In this document: one piece after another, positions 23,316 to 33,430 of the stretch
How positions within the stretch are numbered: position 1 is the first letter of the stretch
How the letters are laid out: each line of letters starts with the position of its first letter
NCBI RefSeq assembly: GCF_000332355.1
Contig: NZ_KB235962.1
Coordinates: 85,086-149,085 of the forward strand
DNA length: 64,000 bases
Reading direction: 5' to 3'
DNA from: Baaleninema simplex PCC 7105
Lineage (GTDB): Bacteria > Cyanobacteriota > Cyanobacteriia > Cyanobacteriales > Geitlerinemataceae
The notes under the pieces: model-generated
What the model was told of the DNA's origin: nothing
Database searches by the model: none
Seen by the model: only the letters and a program-made list of their open reading frames with translations
Translations under genes and position numbers: made by a program

Positions 23316-24383
23316 TCACCCGATCGCCTCGGCTAGATATCCTCGGGAGAGAAAGGGAACGTCTACGACATCGGCGATCGCATCGCCAACGGTGACGGAT
23401 AAGCCTTTTCCTCCGGCTTTGGTTCGGATGTAGCCTAAACCCACGTACCCGTCTTCTGTTGAAACGATACTGGTGAGTTTGCCGATTTTTGAATCTTCTA
23501 AGGTAATTGGCGTTCCGGGTTCGGCGGCGGAATTCAGACGCAATCCCCAAAGTTGCTGTTTGACGCCTTTGTAGGTGTTGAGGCGGGCGATCGTTTCTTG
23601 TCCGATGTAACAGCCTTTGTCAAAGGAGATGGTATGCCACAATCCCGCTTCTAAAGGATTGTAATCGTCGGTGAGTTCGGCGTCGGGGGCGGGGCGTCCC
23701 TGTTCGATGCGAAGGCGGTTCCAGAGGGTTTCACCGAGGGGAGTCGCACCGGTGTCGTACAGCGTTTTCCAAAGTTCGGCGGCGGCGTCGGCGTTGCAGA
23801 TGAGAGTGTAGCCAGGGAGAGATAAGCCGCTTCCGGCGGCGATGCGGAGTTCGTGGGTGTTGAGGGTGACGAGGCGGTGGGTTCCGGGGGAAATGTCGTC
23901 GGAGATACCCAGTTTTTCGAGGAGCGATCGACTCTCTTCGCCAATGAGGGTAAAACAGGCGGTGTCGTCGGTGCGATCGCTCAATTCGACTTTATCGGCG
24001 GGGAAGATGTAGCGATCGAGCAGTTTCATGAGAGTTTCGCGACGACTGGGGGAAACGAGGAGTAATAGGGCGTCGTCGGTGATGTAGGCGGTGGCGAGAT
24101 CGAGGGTTCTCGCGGTGTTGGTGAGGAAGACGGTATCGCACGCTTCACCGGGTTGGCGCGAGTTGAATTCGTTGGTACTTTGGTTGTGAACGAAACGCAG
24201 GCGATCGCCCTGTGTCAGTTGTAAGCGTCCCCAAGCGGTGCGATCGTACAGTGCGACACCGGTTCTCGCGGCGTTGAGGGCGTCGGCGTCGTTTCCGAAA
24301 CTCAAAGGCGCCTCGACTCCCGGCGCAATTTCGCCGAATTTCGCTCCTAATGCGGTTTGGATCTCCCGTAAAGCCTGATTCAT
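23316..24383 (-). CDS. ygfZ: YgfZ/GcvT-family folate-binding protein
   Basis: The 355-residue protein belongs to the tetrahydrofolate-binding YgfZ family, which helps assemble or repair Fe-S clusters. The signature KGCYIGQETIARLNTYKG (residues about 255-272) contains the family Cys. GcvT-like folds are seen in LYDRTAWGRLQLTQGDRLRF and FVHNQSTNEF near the N-terminus. Start ATG 24383 (MNQALREIQTALGAKFGE). It is on the same strand as cofG, 63 bp upstream of it, and the two may be cotranscribed; CofG itself needs an Fe-S cluster, which makes the pairing sensible though not proof of a link. Confidence 0.88.
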   Translation of the reverse strand: MNQALREIQTALGAKFGEIAPGVEAPLSFGNDADALNAARTGVALYDRTAWGRLQLTQGDRLRFVHNQSTNEFNSRQPGEACDTVFLTNTARTLDLATAYITDDALLLLVSPSRRETLMKLLDRYIFPADKVELSDRTDDTACFTLIGEESRSLLEKLGISDDISPGTHRLVTLNTHELRIAAGSGLSLPGYTLICNADAAAELWKTLYDTGATPLGETLWNRLRIEQGRPAPDAELTDDYNPLEAGLWHTISFDKGCYIGQETIARLNTYKGVKQQLWGLRLNSAAEPGTPITLEDSKIGKLTSIVSTEDGYVGLGYIRTKAGGKGLSVTVGDAIADVVDVPFLSRGYLAEAIG

Positions 24384-24509
24384 GATAAGTCGTAGCCGAA
24401 TTGAATACGGATTGGTTTTATTAGCTTAATCGGAAGGAGACAGGGGAGACAAGGAAAATGCGGTAAACTGCCCCCTGTCTTTAGCTCGATCGTTCTGAAG
24501 TGTTCTGAA

Positions 24510-27500
24510 TTATTGGAGAAGAGCCTGTTTTTCGAGAAAGAGTTCGTGGCGATAGTATCCACAGCGTTGTTGAATGGCCGCCAACATCTCGAACAAGCTA
24601 CTGTTCGAGAAAAGGAGATCGGTATGCTGGTTAATTTCCGGAAGATGGTATCCTTTCGCACATTTTCTAAGCGCGTTAGAAGCACTTTCAAATATCTCGA
24701 AGTCTTCTTCCTCTAGTGAATAAGTCAAAACGCTAGCTGCTGCGTCACCTCCAACATTTCCTAACGCCTCAGCCACTCGATCTCGGGCATAAAAGCCTTT
24801 ATCTCTCGATAAGTCTTCTTCATCTTTGAATAAATCGATGAGAGCCTCTACAGCAGCATCACCACCAATTTTTTCGAGCGCGTTAATTGCAGCTTCCAAA
24901 ACATCGCAACGCAAATCATATAACGCTTCACCATCAGGATCTAAGTAAGCTTCTTCATTATAAAGTGTGTGAAGAATACTAGGAATAGCACGATCATCAC
25001 CAATTTTTCCCAAGATTTTAATAATTTCAGGATAATATTTAATGTTTTGAAGTTCATCGCAGTTGAGAAAGTTAACAAGAAAAGGAACTGCTCGATTGTC
25101 TCCTATGTTTCCCAATATTTCAATCCAATATTGACATAAAGAATATTGTTTCTCTTTAAAAGCTCGATCGAGTGCGTCAAGCAGTGCAGGAACGGCTCGA
25201 TTGTCTCCCATTTTTGCTGATATTTGGAGAAGAACTTCATGTTTAACAGGATTCTTTTCTTGGAGAAGAGCATCGATCGCTGTATCAGTGCTTATTTTAT
25301 CAAGGTGCATTTTCCGAAGTGAACTAATTGCGATCCGACTGATTTGCAAATTCTCATCATCGACAGCCTTCAGTAAAGCAGAAAAAGCTGTATCGCTGCC
25401 AATTTCACGAAGTGCAGAAATAACAGAACCACGGTGTATTTTCGATTCTTTATTATTGAGGACGCTAATTAGAGCCTCTACAGCCAAGTCACTGCCAATT
25501 TCCCCTAATGCTACAGCAGCGCAGCTACACGCTTGATAATCTTTATGGCTTAAAACTTTAATGAGAGCGTTAACCGCTGCTTCGTTTTTGACTTCTTTTA
25601 ATGCTTTGATTGCAACTTGGCGATCCTCTGAACTTCTATCATTGTAGATATCGATCAAAGTATTCACGGCTTCTTGACTGCCAATCTTCGCCAAGGCATT
25701 GATAACAGCTTTACGAAAGCCTGCATCCTCATCATCGAGCGAATTAATAAGATCGGGTATCGCCACATCACTACCAATTTTACCTAGTGTAGAAACAACT
25801 TCTTTAAGTAGCTTGTTTTTTGAGAAGCAGACTTGAAGAAAGTCCTTGACATAAATACTATCTGGATCGGACACAGAAGTATCGAGACTATTTAATCTTT
25901 CTAGCAGATTCCGTTCGTTGAGAATTCTAAGAAGAAAAGGAAGCGCATAGTCATTACCTATTTTTCCTAAAGTAACCACGATCTCCCAAGTCAAAGTAGG
26001 TGAAGTTCCATGAAACAAGAGTTCTTTAGCTTGATGTAAAGTTAATTTTTTATCCAACCAAGGAAAAATAGAGCGATGGAGAATTTCTACAATTCCGGGA
26101 ACAGCAGCATCACTACCAATTTTTTTTAAGGCTTCAGCAACATAAAATTTATTAATGTTACGATCGAGTAAATCTAAAAGCATAGGAATAGCTGATTTAG
26201 ATTTTGTGTTTCCTAATTCTTGTATGATACAATCGCGAAAGCCTCTGGGAAGCTTCTCATGATGTAAAATTTCACATAGAGCGTGTACAGCAGCATGACT
26301 GCCAATTTTACCTAACGCTGATATAACGGATGAGATAACATTGTAGGTGTGTGGTTGCTCGGGATATTCTTGAATTTTGATACAGAAAATTTGCATCAGG
26401 GCATTGACAGCAGCCCGACTTCCTATTTTCTCTAAGACTTTAAGAGCCATTAAACGAACCCGAATAGCAGTCGGACTTGCTCCTGCACTGAGTGCTGCAT
26501 CAAGAAGAGTAGGAATCGCTGCATTGCTTTCAATTTGCTCGAGTACTGATTCTTTACAAACCCTTGTTGAGTCTGTCAGTATATCGAGAAGGGTTTGTGT
26601 TTCGGTCTCACCCGCTTGACGTGCGATCTTTTGCAAGGCTTCAGTAACTTTTGCGTACAAATCCCAGTTTCTTGTAGTTAGAGCTTCATTGAGAGCCAAA
26701 ATAGAAGCGTTCGAGCTAATCTCTCCTAAAGCTAAAGCCGCACGTCCGCTTACATTTAAAGATTGACTGTTGAGGTAATCTTGTAGAAAGGGAACCGCAG
26801 CAACCGATTTTGTTGTTTTCAGCAGCTCGATCGAACCCTCTGACGAACATTCCCACTCGGCGATCGATCTCACGATTTGCGCTTGAAACGGCTCCCGAAC
26901 CGCTCCCGCTAACCGCGCCCCCAACATCCAATCTACCTGCACGAACGCCAACCACACTACTCGCACCGCCAGCGCCTCATCCTCCAGCAATCCCAACGCC
27001 AGCACCATTGGCTCCGTCCATTTGAGAAAATTGAGATAATCCCGCGTCAGCACCTCATCGCTCAAATGCGGCAACCGCTCTAACAAGACTTCGGCGGCGA
27101 AATACGACTGTAACAGTGAATGGCGAAACTCAATTTGTCCATCTACCGGTTCTCGTAACAGGCGATGGCGTAAAAAACGATTCAGCCAAGATGTCGCTGC
27201 TTCCTGGGATTCCGAAACTCCCACTTCTCTGAAACATTCCGCGAATCCAATCAAAACTTGCTGGCGAGACATCACCCTCGTTCGCGCCGTCAGTCCATCT
27301 CCTTCGAGGCTTTGAGATGCCAACTGCTTCAACAGTCGATTCCCAGCTTCCCGCTCCGACTCGTCTGTTTGTTCGTCATCGTAACGTGCGAAAGCTCGCA
27401 ACATCTGCCCGAGATTTTCGGGAACGGCGCGGAGTCGATCGAATGCGACACAGAGCATTTGCAATTGCAGCGGCGTTTCGGCGAACTCCTGCGATCGCCC

Positions 27501-28193
27501 GTACAATTGGGGCAACAACTGCGCCGCAATTTCAGGAAAATATTCCTCAATAAAATCGCTCGCCTGGGACGTTCTGAGCCGTTGTACCGTCAGCTTTTTC
27601 TCGATGCCAAACTCTCTCTGAGTCGGGAAATCCTGCATCGCCAACACCGTCGGCATGGTGTGATATCGATCGAGAAATTCCCACAAATCCTGTTGCGCTG
27701 CTTCCGTTGGTAACGCCTCCACGTCGTCGAACAGCAGGAAAAACCGCCCCGCTTGCAACTGCTGCGTCAGTTCCTCCACTGACAGAGATAGGCCATGTCG
27801 CGCCAATTCTCCCAGCAGCAAATCGATGACAGACTCGCGATACAGCCGTAACTTCACCAATACGGGAATTTTGACCGTCGAGTCGGTATTCTCCCGCGCA
27901 GTTTCAGCTAACTCCAGCAACAGGCGCACGAGTGCCGTGGACTTTCCCGATCCCGGCGCACCGCACAGCAAAACGCGATCGAGAGCGTAGGTTCGCAATG
28001 CCTCTGACAAATCGAGCAACCGAGCTTTTGGACTGCGACCGGAGGCTTGCACTTTCAACTCGAGATTCAGCCAAGACTCTTGTGACGGTTGTGCCTCTCG
28101 ATCGCGCCTGGCTAAATCCACGAGCGCGTCACGCTCCCACCAGCGATCGAACTCCCGTTCGATGGAATTCAGGTAGCTTTGCCAGTCCGTCAC
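24510..28193 (-). CDS. NACHT-type STAND NTPase with long HEAT-repeat array
   Basis: The protein of 1227 residues starts at GTG 28193, with AGGAG 8 bases upstream. Walker A is GAPGSGKS at residues 78-85; Walker B is FFLLFDDVEA with Asp 156/157. A helical NACHT-associated region follows to about 450. From about 455 to 1190 there are some twenty HEAT-like repeats of about 30 residues with a recurring KIGSDAAVPALI-type core. The C-terminus has a distinct LLAAIQ-like motif (FEMLAAIQQRCGYYRHELF). STAND proteins act as ligand-triggered switches; several bacterial NACHT proteins are antiviral, others regulatory. No effector domain is visible. Bases coding for the HEAT part are AT-richer and lack HIP1, unlike the NACHT part. 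Confidence 0.85.
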   Translation of the reverse strand: MTDWQSYLNSIEREFDRWWERDALVDLARRDREAQPSQESWLNLELKVQASGRSPKARLLDLSEALRTYALDRVLLCGAPGSGKSTALVRLLLELAETARENTDSTVKIPVLVKLRLYRESVIDLLLGELARHGLSLSVEELTQQLQAGRFFLLFDDVEALPTEAAQQDLWEFLDRYHTMPTVLAMQDFPTQREFGIEKKLTVQRLRTSQASDFIEEYFPEIAAQLLPQLYGRSQEFAETPLQLQMLCVAFDRLRAVPENLGQMLRAFARYDDEQTDESEREAGNRLLKQLASQSLEGDGLTARTRVMSRQQVLIGFAECFREVGVSESQEAATSWLNRFLRHRLLREPVDGQIEFRHSLLQSYFAAEVLLERLPHLSDEVLTRDYLNFLKWTEPMVLALGLLEDEALAVRVVWLAFVQVDWMLGARLAGAVREPFQAQIVRSIAEWECSSEGSIELLKTTKSVAAVPFLQDYLNSQSLNVSGRAALALGEISSNASILALNEALTTRNWDLYAKVTEALQKIARQAGETETQTLLDILTDSTRVCKESVLEQIESNAAIPTLLDAALSAGASPTAIRVRLMALKVLEKIGSRAAVNALMQIFCIKIQEYPEQPHTYNVISSVISALGKIGSHAAVHALCEILHHEKLPRGFRDCIIQELGNTKSKSAIPMLLDLLDRNINKFYVAEALKKIGSDAAVPGIVEILHRSIFPWLDKKLTLHQAKELLFHGTSPTLTWEIVVTLGKIGNDYALPFLLRILNERNLLERLNSLDTSVSDPDSIYVKDFLQVCFSKNKLLKEVVSTLGKIGSDVAIPDLINSLDDEDAGFRKAVINALAKIGSQEAVNTLIDIYNDRSSEDRQVAIKALKEVKNEAAVNALIKVLSHKDYQACSCAAVALGEIGSDLAVEALISVLNNKESKIHRGSVISALREIGSDTAFSALLKAVDDENLQISRIAISSLRKMHLDKISTDTAIDALLQEKNPVKHEVLLQISAKMGDNRAVPALLDALDRAFKEKQYSLCQYWIEILGNIGDNRAVPFLVNFLNCDELQNIKYYPEIIKILGKIGDDRAIPSILHTLYNEEAYLDPDGEALYDLRCDVLEAAINALEKIGGDAAVEALIDLFKDEEDLSRDKGFYARDRVAEALGNVGGDAAASVLTYSLEEEDFEIFESASNALRKCAKGYHLPEINQHTDLLFSNSSLFEMLAAIQQRCGYYRHELFLEKQALLQ

Positions 28194-28319
28194 GGCACTT
28201 CTCCTGTTAGATCTCGAAAAATCGATGTTTCTGTTTCTATTTTAGAGGGAAGAGAAGATCTGAAAAACCGCGATCGCCAGGTTTAAGTCCCCAGTGAAGA
28301 CAGAAATAACTGCTTGTCC

Positions 28320-28691
28320 TTACTCTTCCCCAAACACGCCTCGGGCGATCGCTTTGGCTTTTTCGTCGAGACGTTCCCAGTCAATTTCGTTTCCGTCAAA
28401 CAGGCTGGTATCGATTTCGACTTCCTGGGTTTCGCTGGGGGTGTGAGTGGGTTGGTAGTCGAGAAAACACACTCGATAGCAGAGTTCCCAAATATCGATA
28501 GTTTTCTCGGAACCGTTGCGTTCTAATCGCAATTGATACCCCGGAATTGGAACTTGAGTTTCGTGATAGGTTCCCTTCCACGACGATCGTTCGAGAAGTT
28601 TTCGTAAATTGTCGAGAATGCGAATTAAGGCAGGTTGCATCAATGCTTGTGCTTGATGCCATGCCAGTTGGTTGGTGAATTTGGGTTTCAT
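28320..28691 (-). CDS. Conserved protein of unknown function, 123 aa
   Basis: The soluble protein begins MKPKFTNQLAWHQAQALMQP and contains the charged stretch LERNGSEKTIDIWELCYRVC and an acidic middle part. No motif tells its function. Start ATG 28691, 10 bp after the argH stop on the same strand, so it should be cotranscribed with argH. It is separated from the NACHT gene by 126 bp, which include a short CCAGTGAAGACAG remnant of the repeat cassette. Confidence 0.6.
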   Translation of the reverse strand: MKPKFTNQLAWHQAQALMQPALIRILDNLRKLLERSSWKGTYHETQVPIPGYQLRLERNGSEKTIDIWELCYRVCFLDYQPTHTPSETQEVEIDTSLFDGNEIDWERLDEKAKAIARGVFGEE

Positions 28692-28701
28692 AACAAACGT
28701 T

Positions 28702-30093
28702 TTATAGATCGTCTTTCACCATCTCTCGTGCAACGTTTAACGCCTCGCGAACTCTGTCAAACCCAGTTCCGCCAAAGCTGTTTCGGGCAGAAATCACCTG
28801 TTGCGGTGCGATCGCATCGTAAATATCAGCCTCGAATTTTGGATGCAAGTCTTGCCATTCTTCTAGCGTCAAGTCTTTGAGTAACTTATCCGACGCCAAA
28901 CAGGTACGAACCACTTTTCCAACTAGGTTATAAGCTTCGCGGAAGGGAACCCCTTTCGCCGCCAAGTAATCGGCGACATCGGTGGCATTGGAGAAATCTT
29001 CGGTGACGGCTTCTTCAAGGCGTTGGCGGCGAAATTCTAACCCCTCGCGAAACAGAATCGTCATGGATTCTAAGCAACCGCTGACAGTTTTTACGGCGTC
29101 GAAGAGGGCTTCTTTATCTTCCTGTAAATCCTTGTTGTACGCCAAGGGCAGGGATTTCATTAACACTAACATTCCCTGCAAATGTCCGAAGACGCGCCCG
29201 GTTTTTCCGCGAACCAGTTCGGGAATGTCGGGGTTTTTTTTCTGGGGCATAATGCTCGAACCTGTCGAACAGTTATCTTTTAACTGAACGAAATTGAATT
29301 CTTGCGACGCCCAGAGAATCACTTCTTCAGAAAGGCGACTCAAATGCACCATAATTAAACTGGCGGCGTTGAGGAATTCGATGGCGAAGTCGCGATCGCT
29401 CACGCCATCTAAGCTGTTTGCGTAGGGGCGATCGAATCCCAGGAGTTCGGCGGTATAGTGGCGATCGATAGGAAATGTCGTTCCGGCTAACGCCCCGCAT
29501 CCTAACGGCGAAACGTTGACTCGCTGGTAGATTTCCCCCAATCGTTCCCAATCTCGCTGAAACATCTCGAAATAGGCGAGGAGGTGATGGGCGAGACTGA
29601 GAGGCTGAGCGCGTTGTAGGTGTGTATAGCCGGGAATGGGCGTCTCGACGTGCTTCTCGGCTAAGTTGATTAAAACGGTTTGAAAATCTCGCAAATATTG
29701 GCGAATTTTCGTAATTTTATCCCGCAGGTACAGCCGGGTATCGGTTCCCACTTGATCGTTGCGCGATCGCGCGGTGTGGAGTTTTTTTCCAGCATCGCCG
29801 ACGATTTCTGTTAATCTTCGCTCGACAGCGAAATGTACGTCTTCGGCATCGATTCCGGGGTTGAATTCACCGTTTCGGTATTCTTTGCGAATTTCTTCGA
29901 GTCCCGAAATCAATTTTTCTTTCTCTTCTTCCGAAATAATTCCTGTTTTTGCCAACATTTTGGCGTGGGCGATCGATCCCGTCAAATCGTACTCGATCAG
30001 TTCGATATCGAAACCGATACTGGCGTTAAAACGAGCGATCGCCGGATCGAGAGCAGTTTCAAATCGTTGGCTCCACGTATTTGGGTTAGTCAT
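28702..30093 (-). CDS. argH: Argininosuccinate lyase
   Basis: The 463-residue enzyme performs the last step of arginine synthesis, splitting argininosuccinate into arginine and fumarate. Family signatures: [71 protein letters not shown] and the fumarase/lyase signature [12 protein letters not shown] with the catalytic Ser loop. Full length. Start ATG 30093. It heads a probable two-gene unit with the 123-aa gene; the SpoIIE-type phosphatase gene ends 58 bp upstream. Confidence 0.97.
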   Translation of the reverse strand: MTNPNTWSQRFETALDPAIARFNASIGFDIELIEYDLTGSIAHAKMLAKTGIISEEEKEKLISGLEEIRKEYRNGEFNPGIDAEDVHFAVERRLTEIVGDAGKKLHTARSRNDQVGTDTRLYLRDKITKIRQYLRDFQTVLINLAEKHVETPIPGYTHLQRAQPLSLAHHLLAYFEMFQRDWERLGEIYQRVNVSPLGCGALAGTTFPIDRHYTAELLGFDRPYANSLDGVSDRDFAIEFLNAASLIMVHLSRLSEEVILWASQEFNFVQLKDNCSTGSSIMPQKKNPDIPELVRGKTGRVFGHLQGMLVLMKSLPLAYNKDLQEDKEALFDAVKTVSGCLESMTILFREGLEFRRQRLEEAVTEDFSNATDVADYLAAKGVPFREAYNLVGKVVRTCLASDKLLKDLTLEEWQDLHPKFEADIYDAIAPQQVISARNSFGGTGFDRVREALNVAREMVKDDL

Positions 30094-30151
30094 AAGAACG
30101 AGGAATTAAACGGTTAAAAAACAGACACAAAGAAGGAAAAAAGAAAAACGA

Positions 30152-31567
30152 TTATGACGGTTCGGTTTTTTGTAACACAACTAGCGTCATATCGTCGTCG
30201 TTGGACTTGTGAGGGCCGATAAACTCGTGGACGCGATCGAACATATAATTTAAGATCTCTTCTGGGGTTTGGTGACGCTGACAGATGGTGTGAAACGCCT
30301 CCACTAAATTTTCTTCATCGAAGCGATCGCCGTGTTGGTTTGAGGCTTCAGTAAAGCCATCCGTATAAAACAAAATCGTATCGCCGTCTTCTAACACGAC
30401 GCTGTCTTCTTCGTACTCCGTTTCCGCATCCAACCCCACTAACATTCCCCAGGTATCTAACCGAGACATTTCGTCCGTTTTCGACATCCACAGTAACGGT
30501 GGATTGTGAGCGGCGTTGCTGTAAGACAACGTTTCCGTTTTCGGGTCGTACTCCGAATAGAATAACGTGACGAAACGGTGGGAATTTTCCAAATCCGCGT
30601 ACATGGCACGGTTGAGATGTTGTAGAATCCGCGCGGGAGAATGTTGGTTCAACGCCTCCGATCGCAACATTCCCCGCGTCAGGGTCATGATCAACCCAGC
30701 CGGAACCCCTTTCCCCATCACGTCACCGATCGCGATCCCCCAGCGGCCTCGTCCCGACGCTTCCGAGCGAGGCGATCGCACCAAATCGTGACTCGTGGGA
30801 ATAAAATCGTAATAATCCCCGCCGACGCGGTTGGCCGTTTGACATCGCGCCGCCAGTCGAATTCCCTGAATCTCGGGACATTGACTCGGAAGCAAGCGCA
30901 ACTGAATTTCCGCTCCGATTTCCAACTCGCGATCGAGCCGTTGTTTCTGTCGCAACTCCGCCGCCAGTTCGTCGTTGACGATCGCCACCGCCGTTTGATC
31001 GGCCACCAGTTGCACCAACTTACGCCGCGTTTCCGTCCATCGGTAATTGGGATCGCAACTAAAAACGTACAGCCGTCCCCGTTCCTTATCTTGAATCGAA
31101 ATCGGCGTTCCGAACAAGCGCAACTCTTCTCCTAAATACTGAGCCACTCGTTCGTCGAGTTCTCCCGGCGTCGCACCTTCGGGTTCTAGCTGTCGCGTTA
31201 CCGTCTCGATGGCGCGGCGCATATCCGTACAGGACTGGCCTTCTTGGCAGTGTAACCGTTGCAGGCGGATCTGACCGTCGGGTTTGAATAGGATCAGCGC
31301 ACCTCCTTCAGCATCGGTTACGCGACTGGCGACTAAAGGAATCAGTTCGAGAAATTGATTGAGATTGTTAAAACTTCGCAGCGCGAACCCCAGAGAACTT
31401 AACAAATCTTGTGTTTTGTTTTGTTCCCGGTGCAATCGCGCCACTAACGCTTTGAGTGCAAACATGGGAGTCGGCTCGGAAGGTGGAGTCGGCTCGTTCG
31501 GTGTGGCAGGCTGTAACGACACAGACACAGCAGGTAAGGGATTTAAATCGGTTCGCTCGGGTGACAT
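30152..31567 (-). CDS. SpoIIE/RsbU-type PP2C phosphatase with GAF domain
   Basis: Of 471 residues, the first 45 are Pro/Thr-rich. A GAF-like sensor occupies about 60-205 (SLGFALRSFNNLNQFLELI to LVQLVADQTAVAIVND), a short coiled linker follows, and the SpoIIE phosphatase domain fills 235-468. Metal-site residues lie in RVGGDYYDF, IAIGDVMGKGVPAGL, ILFYTDGFTEASN and SNDDDMTLVVL. Such proteins dephosphorylate anti-sigma-factor antagonists or similar Ser-phosphoproteins in partner-switching pathways; the partner is not in this window. Start ATG 31567. Confidence 0.87.
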   Translation of the reverse strand: MSPERTDLNPLPAVSVSLQPATPNEPTPPSEPTPMFALKALVARLHREQNKTQDLLSSLGFALRSFNNLNQFLELIPLVASRVTDAEGGALILFKPDGQIRLQRLHCQEGQSCTDMRRAIETVTRQLEPEGATPGELDERVAQYLGEELRLFGTPISIQDKERGRLYVFSCDPNYRWTETRRKLVQLVADQTAVAIVNDELAAELRQKQRLDRELEIGAEIQLRLLPSQCPEIQGIRLAARCQTANRVGGDYYDFIPTSHDLVRSPRSEASGRGRWGIAIGDVMGKGVPAGLIMTLTRGMLRSEALNQHSPARILQHLNRAMYADLENSHRFVTLFYSEYDPKTETLSYSNAAHNPPLLWMSKTDEMSRLDTWGMLVGLDAETEYEEDSVVLEDGDTILFYTDGFTEASNQHGDRFDEENLVEAFHTICQRHQTPEEILNYMFDRVHEFIGPHKSNDDDMTLVVLQKTEPS

Positions 31568-31872
31568 ATCACAGCGAGCTGCCTTCTCGACAGGTTCGCC
31601 AAATCCTTTTAACAGAATTTTTTAACAAAATTTTCGGGGTATCCGGTGCGCCGCAACTCGAGACATTTCGCTCGAAGAACGAAATCCCAGTACGGAACTC
31701 GAACGGGACGACAACAATGCGGATTTAGGGTTAGTATCGCAAAAGTGTACGGTGTTTGGACGAAATTAGCAATAAACTTTGGCAGTTGGCAACCGCCGCG
31801 CGATCGCCGCTTCCGAACGTTGCGACTTCCTCGATAATAGATTGGCGTCTAGCGTGGAGACCCAACGAAACT

Positions 31873-32874
31873 GTGCCTCAGTCTATACCTCGATCTCAAA
31901 TGCTTCCGTTTATCGGTGAAGAAGTCGATGTGGGTTACGATAACGCCCGAGTCGTGATTTTACCGATTCCCTACGAAGCCACTACCACATATCGCATCGG
32001 ATGTCAATACGGTCCGGCAGCGTTGTTAGCGGCTTCAGATCAGTTGGAATATTACGATGTGGAATTGGAACGCGAAACCTGTTTCGAGGTGGGCATTCAC
32101 ACCCACGCTCCCGTCGCCGATACTCGCCAGGGAGCGGTCTCTGAAGTCGAAATGCTCGCGGCAGTCCGAGAGGCGATCGCCCGCTGCACCAACGATGGTA
32201 AATTCGTCGTCAGCATCGGCGGCGAACACAGCATCACCGCAGGCGTCGTGGCAGGATACCGTCAAGCATTGGGGGACGATCCCTTTACTGTCGTGCAAAT
32301 CGACGCTCACGGGGATTTACGTGCCGAATACGAAGGCTCTCGTTACAACCACGCCTGCGTCATGCACCGGGTATTAGAACTCGGCTGTCCCTCCCTACCC
32401 ATCGGCATTCGCAGTATCTGCCGCGAAGAAGCCGAACTGATCCGAGCGCGAAACATTCCAGTATTTTGGGACGACGACATCGCAGGCGATCCCAACTGGA
32501 TCGATCGCGCGATCGACTGCATTGGCACCGAAAAGGTGTTTCTCACCGTCGATCTCGACGGACTCGATCCGAGTTTAGTACCGGGAGTGGGAACGCCGCA
32601 ACCTGGAGGTCTCGGCTGGCACGCCACCCTCGAGTTTTTACGTCGCCTGTGTCGCGATCGCACCCTCATCGGCGCCGATATCATGGAACTATGTCCCGTC
32701 GCCGACTCCGTGGTATCGGAATTTACGGCAGCAAAATTGACCTATAAAATAGTGGGGTATCGCGAAATTGCGCGATCCCGACAGGGTGCATCCATCGAGA
32801 AAACGCCGTTAACTTCTACGCCAAACCCTCCGAACCAAAGTTCGGGGGAACCGTTCGAGCGCAAGACAGGTTGA
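31873..32874 (+). CDS. Agmatinase/ureohydrolase-family protein (SpeB-like)
   Basis: The ureohydrolase core is clear: VVILPIPYEATTTYRIGCQY, SIGGEHSITAGVVAGY, QIDAHGDLRAEYEGS, YNHACVMHRV and TVDLDGLDPSLVPGVGTPQP supply the His and Asp ligands of the two-metal site. The usual assignment is agmatinase (agmatine to putrescine and urea). However, some cyanobacterial members of this family hydrolyse guanidine or other guanidino compounds, so the substrate stays open. The frame is open from TTG 31756. The conserved part begins at MLPFIGEEVD (ATG 31900), and I place the start at GTG 31873 with low certainty. The redoxin gene follows after 10 bp. Confidence 0.82.
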   Translation: MPQSIPRSQMLPFIGEEVDVGYDNARVVILPIPYEATTTYRIGCQYGPAALLAASDQLEYYDVELERETCFEVGIHTHAPVADTRQGAVSEVEMLAAVREAIARCTNDGKFVVSIGGEHSITAGVVAGYRQALGDDPFTVVQIDAHGDLRAEYEGSRYNHACVMHRVLELGCPSLPIGIRSICREEAELIRARNIPVFWDDDIAGDPNWIDRAIDCIGTEKVFLTVDLDGLDPSLVPGVGTPQPGGLGWHATLEFLRRLCRDRTLIGADIMELCPVADSVVSEFTAAKLTYKIVGYREIARSRQGASIEKTPLTSTPNPPNQSSGEPFERKTG

Positions 32875-32884
32875 AAAAACGTCT

Positions 32885-33430
32885 ATGAGCGTCACAGGAA
32901 CAGCCGTCGGGAATTACGCCCCCGACTTCGAGCTTCCCGGAACCCGAGGCGAGGTGCACCATCTCGCCCGCTATCTCGACACCCACCCGGCCGTCGTCGT
33001 GGTCTTTTTAGGAAACACTTGTCCCCACAGCCGCACCTATTTCGAGCGCCTCAAACAACTCCAAACCGACTATCGCGATCGCCGAGTGACCCTCATCGGC
33101 ATCAACGCCAACGATTCCGAACAAAGCCAGGGCGATCGCTTTGATGACATGAAAGCCCTCGTCGAAGACACTCGACTGAACTTTCCCTATTTGCGAGACG
33201 TGACTCAAGAAGTGGCTCAAAGTTTCGGAGCCAGCGTCACCCCTGAAGCCTTTCTCGTCGATCGCAACGGAGTCGTCCGCTATCACGGTTGCATCGACGA
33301 CAACCCCGACAACCCACAGGCGATCGCCAACCCCTATCTTCAAACAGCTCTCGATCGCCTCCTACAAAACCAACCCATCGATCCCGTCAGTACCCCACCC
33401 GTTGGCTGTCCCATCGTCTGGCGTCGCTAG
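32885..33430 (+). CDS. Redoxin (thioredoxin/AhpC-like) family protein
   Basis: The 181-residue protein has the peroxiredoxin/thioredoxin fold: APDFELPGTRGEVHHLARYL, VVVVFLGNTCPHSRTYFERL, LIGINANDSEQSQGDRFDDM, VTPEAFLVDRNGVVRYHG and a C-terminal VGCPIVWRR. The active site reads TCPHS, so only one Cys of a CxxC pair is left; a second Cys occurs in HGCIDD and a third at the C-terminus. It may act as a one-Cys redoxin or have no reductase role. Start ATG 32885, 10 bp after the ureohydrolase stop: a two-gene operon. Confidence 0.8.
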   Translation: MSVTGTAVGNYAPDFELPGTRGEVHHLARYLDTHPAVVVVFLGNTCPHSRTYFERLKQLQTDYRDRRVTLIGINANDSEQSQGDRFDDMKALVEDTRLNFPYLRDVTQEVAQSFGASVTPEAFLVDRNGVVRYHGCIDDNPDNPQAIANPYLQTALDRLLQNQPIDPVSTPPVGCPIVWRR

